A stretch of DNA of 61,177 bases, taken from contig JARLHO010000035.1 of assembly GCA_031292215.1 (NCBI GenBank), positions 1 through 61,177 on the forward strand, given 5' to 3'. Both the position numbers and the translations under genes were made by a program. This stretch comes from Syntrophobacteraceae bacterium (GTDB lineage: Bacteria > Desulfobacterota > Syntrophobacteria > Syntrophobacterales > Syntrophobacteraceae). The notes beneath the pieces were generated by a model that worked only from the letters and a program-made list of their open reading frames with translations, had not been told where the DNA came from and did not search any database. This document shows positions 48,699-57,188 of the stretch, piece by piece (the stretch's first letter is position 1; each line of letters starts with the position of its first letter).

Positions 48699-48723
48699 TA
48701 ATCATCGAATCTTCATTTGGCAA
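48696..48723 (-). promoter_or_regulatory. Candidate sigma-70 promoter of groESL
   Basis: On the minus strand, TTGCCA (48718-48723), a 16-base spacer, then TTAAAA (48696-48701). The -10 abuts the CIRCE site, so HrcA could block it. It overlaps the 3' end of pilS. Confidence 0.4.
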
Positions 48724-50434
48724 GCGAAAAAGAAGCGCTGGGGGGGAAAAAAAGTGAAAAGGTGGTTCCTGCACCCGAGGCGAGGCGGTTTACCTCGACT
48801 CTTCCGGAGGCTTTTTCGACCAGTTGGTAGACAATGCTAAGTCCCAGACCCGTTCCGTTGGATTTGGTCGTAAAAAAGGGATCGAAAATTTTTTTAAGGG
48901 CGGGATCGGGTATCCCGCATCCCGTATCGCCTATGTCAATTCTAACAGGTTCGCCGGTATTGTCCAGGACGCGTTCGATGAGAACCGATATCGTCAGCTC
49001 GCCTCCCTCGGGCATGGCTTCGAGCGCGTTTACCAAAAGGTTCCACAGGATGCGGTGCAGATGGAGCGGATCGATTGAGATCGTGGGGTTTGAGCGGAAA
49101 TCGGTTCTTATGGTGTGGGAGGCGGTGGCCTTTTTATTGGCCCGAAGAAGGGCGAGGATTTCCTCGATTACCGGGCACACCGCGACGTCTTCTCTTCTGG
49201 CGGACTGGGGGGAACCTTTGGCCATCCAGAGAAATTCGGTTACAAGCAAGTTTACACGCTCGATTTCCCGCTCCAGGATTCCAAGGAGTCGCTCGTTTAG
49301 GGGGCTAAGAGTGGTTTCGTCCTGCAACATTTGAACAGCCCCGCTCATGGCCGCCAGCGGGTTTTTGATTTCATGGGCGATCTCGGCGGCAAGTTTTCCC
49401 GCCAAAGCAAGGCGCTCCATGGTCTGAAGATGTTCTTCCAGCCGCTTCAGGCGCGTAAGATCGGTGAAAATGATGAGCCAGCCGAAGGTTTTTCCCTCTT
49501 CATCGGTTAAGGCCGAGGCCGAGTAGCCGAGTAGCGTCCGGATGCCCGCCGGATGGCGGTAGGAGGATTCCAGGCGGCGGGGCTGTTGCGGGCCGGCTTG
49601 CCGGGAGCTAAGTTTCATCTGCGCAAAGTCGATGTCGGAAAAGAGCTCTGAAACCATTCGCCCCGTAATCTCTCCGGGCTTTACTGCCAGTATCTTCTGG
49701 GCGGCGGTGTTTGAGAATATGACGCGTCCTTGGAGATCGACGGTCAAAAGGCCGCTCGACATGCTTTTCACGATGCTCGTGTGAAGGGCTACGAGCGTGC
49801 TCAGGTCTTTTTGACTTTCACGAACGCGCAGCTTGGACCTTTGGAGTTCACGGGCGAGGTAGCCGGCAACAAGGCCGGCGAGGAAATAACCCGCCGTATT
49901 TATAAGGATCTTAAAAAAACAGGCGCTGGAATCGCGCGCCTGCTCTCCGCCTGCTGCCAGGTGGAGCGGAGAAATCCAGCCAAAGTATTGAAGATCGAGA
50001 AGAAGGCCATAGACCAAAGAGCAGGCGGAAGCGGTCAAAAGGCTTGCGCGGGGGTGCAGCAAAAGGGCCGCGGAAAAGATGACAAGCATGTAGAGCGTTG
50101 AAAAGCTGGACTCGATGCCCCCCGTCATATAGACCAAAACGGTTACGGCCCCCAGGTCGAAAAGAATCTGGACCAGGGCAAACCTTTGGAGACGGCGCAC
50201 GCGCGCAAGGCTAAGAGCCCCCAGGATCGTGAACAGGAAGAGTATGCCGGAAAATATATAGAGCGGATGAAAGAGGGCGCTAAGAAGGTCTCCATCCGTT
50301 TTGCTCTGTACGGCGATAGTTGCCGCGAGGAAAAAAACGGCAAGGATCAACCGATAGAGCAGAAGTTTTTTAAGCTTACCCCTAAGTCGGTGGTCCTCGG
50401 TGTCGTTTAGCCCTCCGGCGGGGAGCTCTACCAT
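48713..50434 (-). CDS. pilS: Membrane sensor histidine kinase, PilS-like
   Basis: A 573-residue kinase. Residues ~25-200 hold about six membrane helices. A PAS domain follows (~215-330, LLTVDLQGRVIFSNTAAQKIL and GWLIIFTDLTRLKRLEEHL). The HisKA domain has phospho-acceptor His354 in AEIAHEIKNPLAAM, and the ATPase domain has NLLVNALEAM, DTGCGIPDPALKKIFDPFFTTK and GTGLGLSIVYQL. The family is NtrB/PilS. It lies eight bases after pilC in a pil operon, so PilS, which with PilR controls pilin expression, is the likely identity. No response regulator gene follows it here. Confidence 0.85.
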   Translation of the reverse strand: MVELPAGGLNDTEDHRLRGKLKKLLLYRLILAVFFLAATIAVQSKTDGDLLSALFHPLYIFSGILFLFTILGALSLARVRRLQRFALVQILFDLGAVTVLVYMTGGIESSFSTLYMLVIFSAALLLHPRASLLTASACSLVYGLLLDLQYFGWISPLHLAAGGEQARDSSACFFKILINTAGYFLAGLVAGYLARELQRSKLRVRESQKDLSTLVALHTSIVKSMSSGLLTVDLQGRVIFSNTAAQKILAVKPGEITGRMVSELFSDIDFAQMKLSSRQAGPQQPRRLESSYRHPAGIRTLLGYSASALTDEEGKTFGWLIIFTDLTRLKRLEEHLQTMERLALAGKLAAEIAHEIKNPLAAMSGAVQMLQDETTLSPLNERLLGILEREIERVNLLVTEFLWMAKGSPQSARREDVAVCPVIEEILALLRANKKATASHTIRTDFRSNPTISIDPLHLHRILWNLLVNALEAMPEGGELTISVLIERVLDNTGEPVRIDIGDTGCGIPDPALKKIFDPFFTTKSNGTGLGLSIVYQLVEKASGRVEVNRLASGAGTTFSLFFPPSASFSLAK

Positions 50435-50442
50435 TTGGGGCT

Positions 50443-51654
50443 CTACCTGCCGACAACATCGGCCAGGTTAAAGATCGGCAAGTACATGGCCACCAGCAGA
50501 AAACCAATCGTTACGCCGAGAAAAAGAATCAGCAAGGGTTCCAGCATTGCCGTCAAATTTCCGACGGCCGTATCGACTTCCTCATCGTAGAAATCGGCTA
50601 TCTTGGTGAGCATGTTGTCGAGGGCGCCCGTGGCTTCGCCAACGGCTATCATCTGCGTCACCATGGGGGGAAAGACGTTTGTTTCGGCCAGGGGTTCGGC
50701 TACCGGGCGGCCTTCGGAAATGGACATGCGGGCTTTTCGGATGGCGTTTTCTATGACCGAGTTGCCAGCCGTTGCGGCGACCACTTCCAGGCCGTCCAGG
50801 ATCGGCACCCCGCTTGAGAGCATTGTTCCAAGGGTCCTCGTAAAGCGCGCCACGGCAATCTTTCGAAGCAAAAGGCCAAAGACGGGGGCCCGCAGGAACA
50901 TCCGGTCAAACAGGAGTCGACCTTTTGGCGTTTTGCCAAACCTGCGCAGTGCGTATACGGCCAGGCCAAGACCGAGGATGGCCCAGTGGATGTAGTTTTT
51001 TACGAAGTCGCTTAAATTCATGACTATCAATGTCATGGCGGGCAGTTTCACTCCCGCATCGGTAAAGAGCTTGGTGAAAACCGGTATGACGAAGATGAGA
51101 ATGACCGCCACGACGATTACGGCGATCGAGACCACGATGGCCGGGTAAGTGAGGGCGCCTTTGACCTTCTTTTTGAGCTTGGCCATCTTTTCGATGTAGA
51201 TGGCGAGCCGGTTTAGAATTACGTCCAAGATGCCTCCGACCTCTCCTGCGGCCACGAGGTTGTGAAACAGGTTGTCAAAGACCTTGGGGTGGTTTTTGAT
51301 TGCATCCGAGAGGGTCGAGCCTTCCTCGACATTCTTTTTGATCTGTCGAATAACTCTTTTGAAATTCGCGTTTTCCTGTTGTTCCTGCAAAATATCGAGG
51401 CACTGCACCAAAGGCAGGCCGGCATCGATCATGGTTGCAAACTGGCGAACGAATATGACTTTATCCTTGTCCTTTATTTTTGCGGCCATCGCCGGCAGGT
51501 AGTCCTGCAGGGACTTGGGTTTTAATTTGACATCCTTTACGGTTATCCCTTTTCTGATAACCATCTGGCGGGCCAGGGGAAGGTTATCGGACTCTATTTC
51601 ACCTTTTTGTTTTTTGCCTGAGCGATCTTTGCCCGACCACAGATAGATGGCCAT
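50443..51654 (-). CDS. pilC: Type IV pilus inner-membrane platform protein PilC
   Basis: A 403-residue GspF/PilC protein with two homologous GspF domains and about three membrane helices. IYLWSGKDRSGKKQKGEIE, FVRQFATMIDAGLPLVQCLDIL and LGTMLSSGVPILDGLEVVA are characteristic. It sits in the inner membrane and couples the PilB motor to pilin assembly. The ribosome site is AGGAG. Confidence 0.95.
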   Translation of the reverse strand: MAIYLWSGKDRSGKKQKGEIESDNLPLARQMVIRKGITVKDVKLKPKSLQDYLPAMAAKIKDKDKVIFVRQFATMIDAGLPLVQCLDILQEQQENANFKRVIRQIKKNVEEGSTLSDAIKNHPKVFDNLFHNLVAAGEVGGILDVILNRLAIYIEKMAKLKKKVKGALTYPAIVVSIAVIVVAVILIFVIPVFTKLFTDAGVKLPAMTLIVMNLSDFVKNYIHWAILGLGLAVYALRRFGKTPKGRLLFDRMFLRAPVFGLLLRKIAVARFTRTLGTMLSSGVPILDGLEVVAATAGNSVIENAIRKARMSISEGRPVAEPLAETNVFPPMVTQMIAVGEATGALDNMLTKIADFYDEEVDTAVGNLTAMLEPLLILFLGVTIGFLLVAMYLPIFNLADVVGR

Positions 51655-52364
51655 GCGGTGTTCTCCTGTCGAGTCGATAGATGATGGTAAAAAGATAGCG
51701 ACACAAATTTAAGCAATTAGCGGGCCATAATCGGTGTGGAACAGCGAAAAGGATGGTTTGCGTAGCCCGGTTGGGTCCAACCGGTTGGAAAACCTAACGG
51801 CTGATAAAACAGGGAAAAAACTTTGCCTGTCTGGTTAAGTTGCCGTTAAGTTGCCGTAGCAATTGTGAATAGTTGGTTCTGTTTATTCCAAATAACGGCT
51901 CTGCAAGCGCCTGTAACAGCGTTAATGACATCGTGCGTAACAGCGTTATAATAGCGTTAATAACAGCCTGGCGCGGGCGCGCGGCATAACCTCGCTCTTT
52001 TTACCGGCTGCGGGAGAGAAAATCCCCCCGGCCCCCCTTTGAAAAAAAGGGGGGCGAGCGAGCCCAGCCGGTCCATGCGCGTCATTGCAAGCGGCTGGAG
52101 AGAAAATCCCCCCAACCCCCCTTTGCAAAAAAGGGGGGCGATCAGGCCAAGCCCCTTTCTTGGGAGTCTCCGCTAAGGGGTAAGTGGGCGCATGTGTGGG
52201 TAATTGTCAGTTTTGAAAAAAAGGGGGGCGATTGGGCCTGGCCGGTCTGCGGGAGTTATTGCCTGCTGCGGGAGGGGTAAAATCCCCCCGGCCCCCTTTT
52301 GAAAAAGAGGGGGGTGATCGGGCCAAGCGCCTCTATGCGCGTCATTGCCAGCTGCGGGAGTCCA
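51655..52364. repeat. Repeat-filled gap between pilB and pilC
   Basis: About 710 bases with no gene where pilT often lies. Four copies of an imperfect palindrome (CCCCCC(A/G)(A/G)CCCCC...TTT...AAA...GGGGGGCGA) occur near 52021-52056, 52105-52140, 52211-52232 (partial) and 52281-52316. The stretch 52125-52210 is nearly identical to 57051-57135. AACAGCGTTA-type short repeats occur at about 51915-51970, and GTTAAGTTGCCG is duplicated at about 51835-51858. Confidence 0.75.
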
Positions 52365-54062
52365 TCAATCTTTTGCCGAAGACCGGATGACTTCCTCAAG
52401 CGAGGTCACCCCCTCTTTTAGCTTATTTATGCCTGCCCGCCTTAAGGTCGTCATGCCCAGGCGAATGGATTCCTTTTTGATTTCGGAAGCGGAGGCGCCC
52501 ATAAGGACGAGTTCCCGGATCTGCTCATACATCGGCATGATCTCGTAGAGGGCGATGCGTCCGCGGTAGCCCGTATCGTTACAGGCCGAGCACCCCGCTC
52601 CGCGATAGCAGGCAAAGGCGCCGATTTCTTCATCCATGACCCCGAGGTCGAGCAGTGTTTCGGCCGGGACCTCTTCGAGGATCTTGCATTCCGGGCAAAT
52701 CCTTCGAACGAGCCTTTGGGCCAGAACGAGGTTTACCGCAGACGAGACCAGAAAGGCTTCCACGCCCATATTGAGCAACCGGTTGATGGTGCTCGGGGCA
52801 TCGTTTGTATGGAGGGTGCTGAGCACCAGGTGGCCGGTGAGGGCGGCCTTTACGGCAATCTCCGCGGTTTCGAAGTCCCGTACTTCTCCAACCATTATGA
52901 TGTCGGGGTCCTGGCGCAGAAAGGCCCGCAGGGCAGCGGCAAAGGTAAGGCCGATGGACTCGTGAATCTGGACCTGGTTAATGCCTGCGAGGTTGTATTC
53001 GACAGGGTCTTCGGCGGTCGAGATGTTTTGGCCCACCTTGTTTAGATCGGAGAGCGCGCTATAGAGGGTCGTGGTTTTGCCGCTGCCGGTGGGGCCGGTT
53101 ACAAGCACCATTCCAAAGGGCAAGTAGATGGCGTCGCGGAAATTTTTGTACTGGAGCTCCTCAAAGCCCAGCCGGGTCATATCCAGTTGGAGACCGGCCT
53201 TATCGAGCAAGCGCAAGACGATCTTTTCACCAAAAAGGGTCGGCAGCACCGATACCCGAAAATCCATCTCGCGGTTTTTTGCCTTGAGCCGTATTCGTCC
53301 GTCCTGGGGCAGCCTTCTTTCGGCTATGTCGAGGCGGGCCATGATTTTTATGCGCGATATAATGGCATTTTTCAAATGGACGGGGGGCCGCATCACTTCG
53401 TAGAGCACGCCGTCAATGCGCAAGCGGATACGCACCATCTTCTCATAGGGTTCGATGTGGATATCGCTTGCCTGTTTTCGGATGGCGTCCATCAGGACGA
53501 GGTTGACCAGCTTTACGACGGGGGCCTGCTCGGCGGCATTTTCAAGCGTCGAGAGGTCCATCTCATCGGTTGCCTGGACGAGATCGACATCGACCTCGTC
53601 TTTTAGCATTCCCAAGACTTCGTCGAGTGTATCCTCTTCGGTAACGCAGGCGCCGATCACCTGCTTTATGACCGAATCGGAGGCCACATGAACCTGGACA
53701 TTTTTCCGGGTGAGGAAGCGAATGTCGTCGATGATAAAAAGGTTGCCCGGATCCGACATGGCTACATGGAGGGTATTGCCCATGAGGCCGAAGGGGAATG
53801 CCTGGTACTTGTGCATAATGTCTAAAGGGATGAGACCGATGATGTCTTTTCGAATATCGAGCCGGGTAAGATTTACCTGGGGACAATTAAACTGCCTGGC
53901 TATGAAATCGCAAAGAATATTCTCATCGATTACGCCGTGCTTTACGAGCGCAGCCCCGAGGCGTTCTCCGCTATGGCGCTGTTCTTCGAGCGCGCGGTTT
54001 AGCTGCTCGGAGGTGATCAGCCCCTCCTGGACCAGCAATTCCCCTATCTTCTTTTTGGCCAC
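52365..54062 (-). CDS. pilB: Type IV pilus assembly ATPase PilB
   Basis: A 565-residue GspE/PilB ATPase starting at GTG 54062. The N-terminal domain opens KKKIGELLVQEGLITSEQLN. Walker A is GPTGSGKTTTLYSAL, the Asp box region STAEDPVEYN, Walker B ILRAFLRQDPDIIMVGEVRD-like, and HLVLSTLHTNDAPSTINRL follow. The zinc motif CPEC...CSAC is intact. It powers pilus extension. Minus strand, upstream of pilC. Confidence 0.95.
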   Translation of the reverse strand: MAKKKIGELLVQEGLITSEQLNRALEEQRHSGERLGAALVKHGVIDENILCDFIARQFNCPQVNLTRLDIRKDIIGLIPLDIMHKYQAFPFGLMGNTLHVAMSDPGNLFIIDDIRFLTRKNVQVHVASDSVIKQVIGACVTEEDTLDEVLGMLKDEVDVDLVQATDEMDLSTLENAAEQAPVVKLVNLVLMDAIRKQASDIHIEPYEKMVRIRLRIDGVLYEVMRPPVHLKNAIISRIKIMARLDIAERRLPQDGRIRLKAKNREMDFRVSVLPTLFGEKIVLRLLDKAGLQLDMTRLGFEELQYKNFRDAIYLPFGMVLVTGPTGSGKTTTLYSALSDLNKVGQNISTAEDPVEYNLAGINQVQIHESIGLTFAAALRAFLRQDPDIIMVGEVRDFETAEIAVKAALTGHLVLSTLHTNDAPSTINRLLNMGVEAFLVSSAVNLVLAQRLVRRICPECKILEEVPAETLLDLGVMDEEIGAFACYRGAGCSACNDTGYRGRIALYEIMPMYEQIRELVLMGASASEIKKESIRLGMTTLRRAGINKLKEGVTSLEEVIRSSAKD

Positions 54063-54291
54063 AGCTTAAAAAATCCTTCCAAAGGAGCCCGATTTTGAAG
54101 GCTCGCACCGGACCTTTTCCCGACACCTTTTGCGATCCTGGTGGAACTGGAGCATATAGTTCAATATTCAAGTAAAATCGAATAAAAAAAAAGGACAAAA
54201 TACCTTGACAGCAAATATTTCCCGGTTATTATTCGCAACGCTTTCTCCGAGAAGAGAGAAGGGATAATACCAGAATCAGGGGGTGGTTGTC

Positions 54292-54573
54292 ATGATTTGC
54301 TCTACGGTGAAGGCCGGTATCGAATGCGCCTTCATGACCAAAGCAGGCTGCGGCTATAGTGGCGGCGCCTGCCTTCCGATCGTCGAACAGTGCGCGGGGT
54401 GCCAGCGCGCTGTTGAATTTCCCGCCGGGAAGTTTTGCTCCAGCTATCCAAATCCTGCCATAAAATGGAAAGCCGGCACGTGCAATTTCGCAACGCACAC
54501 CAAGCTGGAAGTGCAGGACAAGCAGAAAGTCAATCCTCTTAAGGCTTCCAAAAGACAAAACAAAAAGAAGTAG
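54292..54573 (+). CDS. PxxKW-family cysteine-rich protein
   Basis: A 93-residue protein from the ATG at 54292. It has nine cysteines in MICSTVKAGIECAFM, GCGYSGGACLP, VEQCAGCQRAV, FCSSYPNPAIKWKAGTC, and the NPAIKW signature that names the family. Such proteins are frequent in Desulfobacterota; they may bind metal, but the role is unknown. The tail is Lys/Gln-rich. It stands alone upstream of a long hairpin. Confidence 0.85.
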   Translation: MICSTVKAGIECAFMTKAGCGYSGGACLPIVEQCAGCQRAVEFPAGKFCSSYPNPAIKWKAGTCNFATHTKLEVQDKQKVNPLKASKRQNKKK

Positions 54574-54576
54574 CAT

Positions 54577-54838
54577 CCATCGCCGGTGTGTGAGAGCGGC
54601 CTCGAAAAAAGGGCCCTGCGTCCGGGAGGTTCGCTCTCACCAGTGCAATGGGCCCATGTTGAGCCTTGCCGTCGATTTCAATTCCAGTACGGTTACCGTT
54701 GATTTTCGGTTTTCGTTTGACTTCTCAGGCGCCCATCCGTTATGGAAATACGGGTGAACTTCGCTCACCGGCAGCGCCCCCGTGTATCAAGGCAATTCGC
54801 GCTGTTTGCCGGGGGGCCCCGAGAAAGGATGCGCAACA
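54577..54838. other. Intergenic region before the por genes, with a long hairpin at 54590-54640
   Basis: GTGAGAGCGGCCTC (54590-54603) pairs with GAGGTTCGCTCTCAC (54626-54640), with small internal mismatches and a central GGGCCC. It could be a terminator for the PxxKW gene or a leader structure for por. No T-run follows the stem. The rest of the region shows no gene. Confidence 0.5.
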
Positions 54839-56044
54839 GTGGAACAAACTTTGATTCTGACCGGCGCCCAGGCGGCCGCGGAAGCCGCAAGGCTTAGCCG
54901 TGTCCAGGTGATCGCCGCCTATCCCATAACGCCCCAGTCCAAAATTCCGGAGACGCTCTCCGCGTATGTGGAACGGGGGGTGCTACAGGCCCAATTCGTG
55001 CGGGTGGAAAGCGAGCATTCCGCGATGGGGGTGTGCATCGCCGCATCGATTGCCGGAGCGCGTGCATTTACGGCCACCTCGGCCAATGGCCTGGCCTATA
55101 TGCATGAGCAGCTTCACTGGGCCGCCGGATCGCGTCTTCCAATCGTTATGCCGGTAGCCAACCGGGGGGTGGCCGCCCCCTGGACGATCCTAAACGACTG
55201 CCAGGACACCATCTCGCAACGCGACACCGGATGGATGCAGATCTACTGCATGAACAACCAGGAAGCGCTCGATCTTGTCGTCGTGGCGTTCAAGGCGGCC
55301 GAACAGCTTCTTATCCCCTGCATGGTGTGCTTTGACGGTTTTTTACTCTCGCACACCTTCATGCCGGTCTCGATGCTTGGACAAGAGGACGTGGATTCCT
55401 ACCTTCCCCCCTATGTCCCGTTTCACACCCTCGATGCCGATAACCCGGTAAACATCAACCCGGTGATAACGAGCGACCCGATTGCCGATCCCGACGGCGT
55501 GATGTCGCCGGGCTATATGGGCATTCGCTTCAGGCTGCAGAAAAGCCTGGAGGAGGCGCTGCCGGTACTACGGCAAGCCGGCCGCGAGTTCGGCGAAATT
55601 TTCGGCCGCTCCTACGAGGACCCGCTTTTTCGCTACAGGACAGAAGATGCGGATTTTGTGTTCGTGGCGATGGGGGCGCTTGCGGGCGAGGCCTCGGAGG
55701 CTGCCGATGCTTTGCGAGAAAAGGGCGTAAAGGCAGGGGTTTTGGGAGTTCGGGTATACCGGCCGTTCCCTGCGGCCGAGCTCTACGAGGCGCTTTGCGG
55801 GCGGCGCGTTGCGGCTGTGATCGAAAAGGCCATAAGCTACGGGTACGAGGGGGCGCTTTCTTCCGAGATCAAGGCCTCCTTCTACGCAAAGAGCGGGCCG
55901 GCTCCGGCGATTACCAATTATATAGTGAGCCTTGGCGGAAAGGACGTCGCCGCCGCGGACCTGATCCAGGTGGCAACTGAGAGCATTGCGGCGGCCAAAA
56001 GCGGCACGGTGTCCGATAGGGCGCGATGGCTTGGATTCGAATAG
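54839..56044 (+). CDS. porA: 2-oxoacid:ferredoxin oxidoreductase, alpha subunit
   Basis: About 401 residues from the GTG at 54839 (VEQTLILTGAQAAAEAA); an upstream start at 54782 would add an unlike N-terminus. AYPITPQSKIPETL and ESEHSAMGVCIAASIAGARAFTATSANGL are signature blocks, and YGYEGALSSEI lies near the end. This subunit carries the substrate-binding part of pyruvate- or 2-oxoisovalerate-type ferredoxin oxidoreductases. porB follows after 26 bases. Gamma and delta subunits are not beside it. Confidence 0.9.
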   Translation: MEQTLILTGAQAAAEAARLSRVQVIAAYPITPQSKIPETLSAYVERGVLQAQFVRVESEHSAMGVCIAASIAGARAFTATSANGLAYMHEQLHWAAGSRLPIVMPVANRGVAAPWTILNDCQDTISQRDTGWMQIYCMNNQEALDLVVVAFKAAEQLLIPCMVCFDGFLLSHTFMPVSMLGQEDVDSYLPPYVPFHTLDADNPVNINPVITSDPIADPDGVMSPGYMGIRFRLQKSLEEALPVLRQAGREFGEIFGRSYEDPLFRYRTEDADFVFVAMGALAGEASEAADALREKGVKAGVLGVRVYRPFPAAELYEALCGRRVAAVIEKAISYGYEGALSSEIKASFYAKSGPAPAITNYIVSLGGKDVAAADLIQVATESIAAAKSGTVSDRARWLGFE

Positions 56045-56070
56045 AGAAAAAACAGATAAAAGGCAAACTC

Positions 56071-56976
56071 ATGTCAGGGCAAACTGCACTTCTCGACTCT
56101 CCTGAGCAGGAATATATCCTTCCGGGCAACCGGCTTTGTGCCGGCTGCGGGGTCACCATAGCATACCGATTTATTCTAAAGGCGCTGGGAAAAAAGACCG
56201 TCGTATGCGTACCGGCCTCCTGCCTGACCATTTTGCACGGCATCTACCCCAAGACGCCGGTCATGGCGACGACCGTAAACAATACCTTTGCGGGGACAGG
56301 CGCTGCCGCTTCGGGAATATCCGCAGCCCTAAAGGCCACGGGGCGCGAGGACTGGCATGTTTTAGCCATGGCCGGAGACGGCGGGACGTTCGACATGGGG
56401 ATTCAGTCCCTTAGCGGCGCTGCCGAACGGGGCGAAAACATCATCTATGTCTGCTACGACAACGAAGCATACATGAATACGGGGTCGCAGAGATCTAGCG
56501 CCACACCTGTCGGGGCCGTGACCACTACCACGCCGATAAATCCCAAGGAGCAGCCCAAAAAGGATTTCATGAAAATCATGGAGGCCCACTCGCTGCCCTA
56601 TATGGCGGCGGTGTCGAGTTCCTATCCGGGAGATGTCTACAATAAGTTTTTAAAGGCCAGGGAGATCAAGGGCACCCGGTTTTTCCACCTCTCCGCGCCC
56701 TGTCCGACCGGCTGGTGGTATCCGACCAAAGATACGGTAAAAATCGGCAAGATGATGGTCGAGGCCTGCATATTCCCGCTCTACGAGGTGGAAGAAGACC
56801 GCGTGAGCCTTACCGGCAAAAGTCTTAGCATCGCCAGAAGCGGCGGGAAAAAGCCAATCGATGACTACATAGCCATGCAGGGTCGATTTAAGAAGATCTT
56901 GCCCGAGCAGGTTCGCGAGTTTCAACGGCTGGTGGATAAGAGGTGGGAAGCGCTGCTTGCCAGGGCGGGGTATTAA
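56071..56976 (+). CDS. porB: 2-oxoacid:ferredoxin oxidoreductase, beta subunit
   Basis: A 301-residue thiamine-diphosphate subunit. The N-terminal LCAGCGVTIAYR, the TPP motif AGDGGTFDMGIQSL...YDNEAYMNTGSQRSSATP, and the C-terminal HLSAPCPTGWWYPT are typical of PorB. It transfers electrons from decarboxylated 2-oxoacids toward ferredoxin through a cluster bound by its cysteines. It is paired with porA and is followed by a MITE-like insertion. Confidence 0.92.
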   Translation: MSGQTALLDSPEQEYILPGNRLCAGCGVTIAYRFILKALGKKTVVCVPASCLTILHGIYPKTPVMATTVNNTFAGTGAAASGISAALKATGREDWHVLAMAGDGGTFDMGIQSLSGAAERGENIIYVCYDNEAYMNTGSQRSSATPVGAVTTTTPINPKEQPKKDFMKIMEAHSLPYMAAVSSSYPGDVYNKFLKAREIKGTRFFHLSAPCPTGWWYPTKDTVKIGKMMVEACIFPLYEVEEDRVSLTGKSLSIARSGGKKPIDDYIAMQGRFKKILPEQVREFQRLVDKRWEALLARAGY

Positions 56977-56990
56977 AAGACGCTCCCTCC

Positions 56991-57145
56991 CCGGGCGACG
57001 CTTACAATTATTACCCACACTTGCGCCCACCTATCTCCTTTTGCAAAGTTGCAAAAAAGGGGGGCGATCAGGCCAAGCCCCTTTCTTGGGAGTCTCCGCT
57101 AAGGGGTAAGTGGGGCATGTGTGGGTAATTGTCAGCCGGGCGACG
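56991..57145. mobile_element. MITE-like insertion with terminal inverted repeats and 10-bp target duplication
   Basis: A 135-base element (57001-57135) lies between two copies of CCGGGCGACG (56991-57000 and 57136-57145). Its left end CTTACAATTATTACCCACAC mirrors the right end, whose complement reads CTGACAATTACCCACACATG; the inverted repeat continues through TGCxCCCAC. The element has no coding frame. Its interior 57051-57135 recurs at 52125-52210. It sits in the porB-waaF gap. Confidence 0.85.
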
Positions 57146-57188
57146 GGAGGGGATGCGGCGGATTCCAGCAAAGAGCCGAAGCGAAAAA

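Noticed and set aside
54782-54838. Upstream start for porA
   Set aside because: It adds residues unlike family N-termini; GTG at 54839 gives the expected start.
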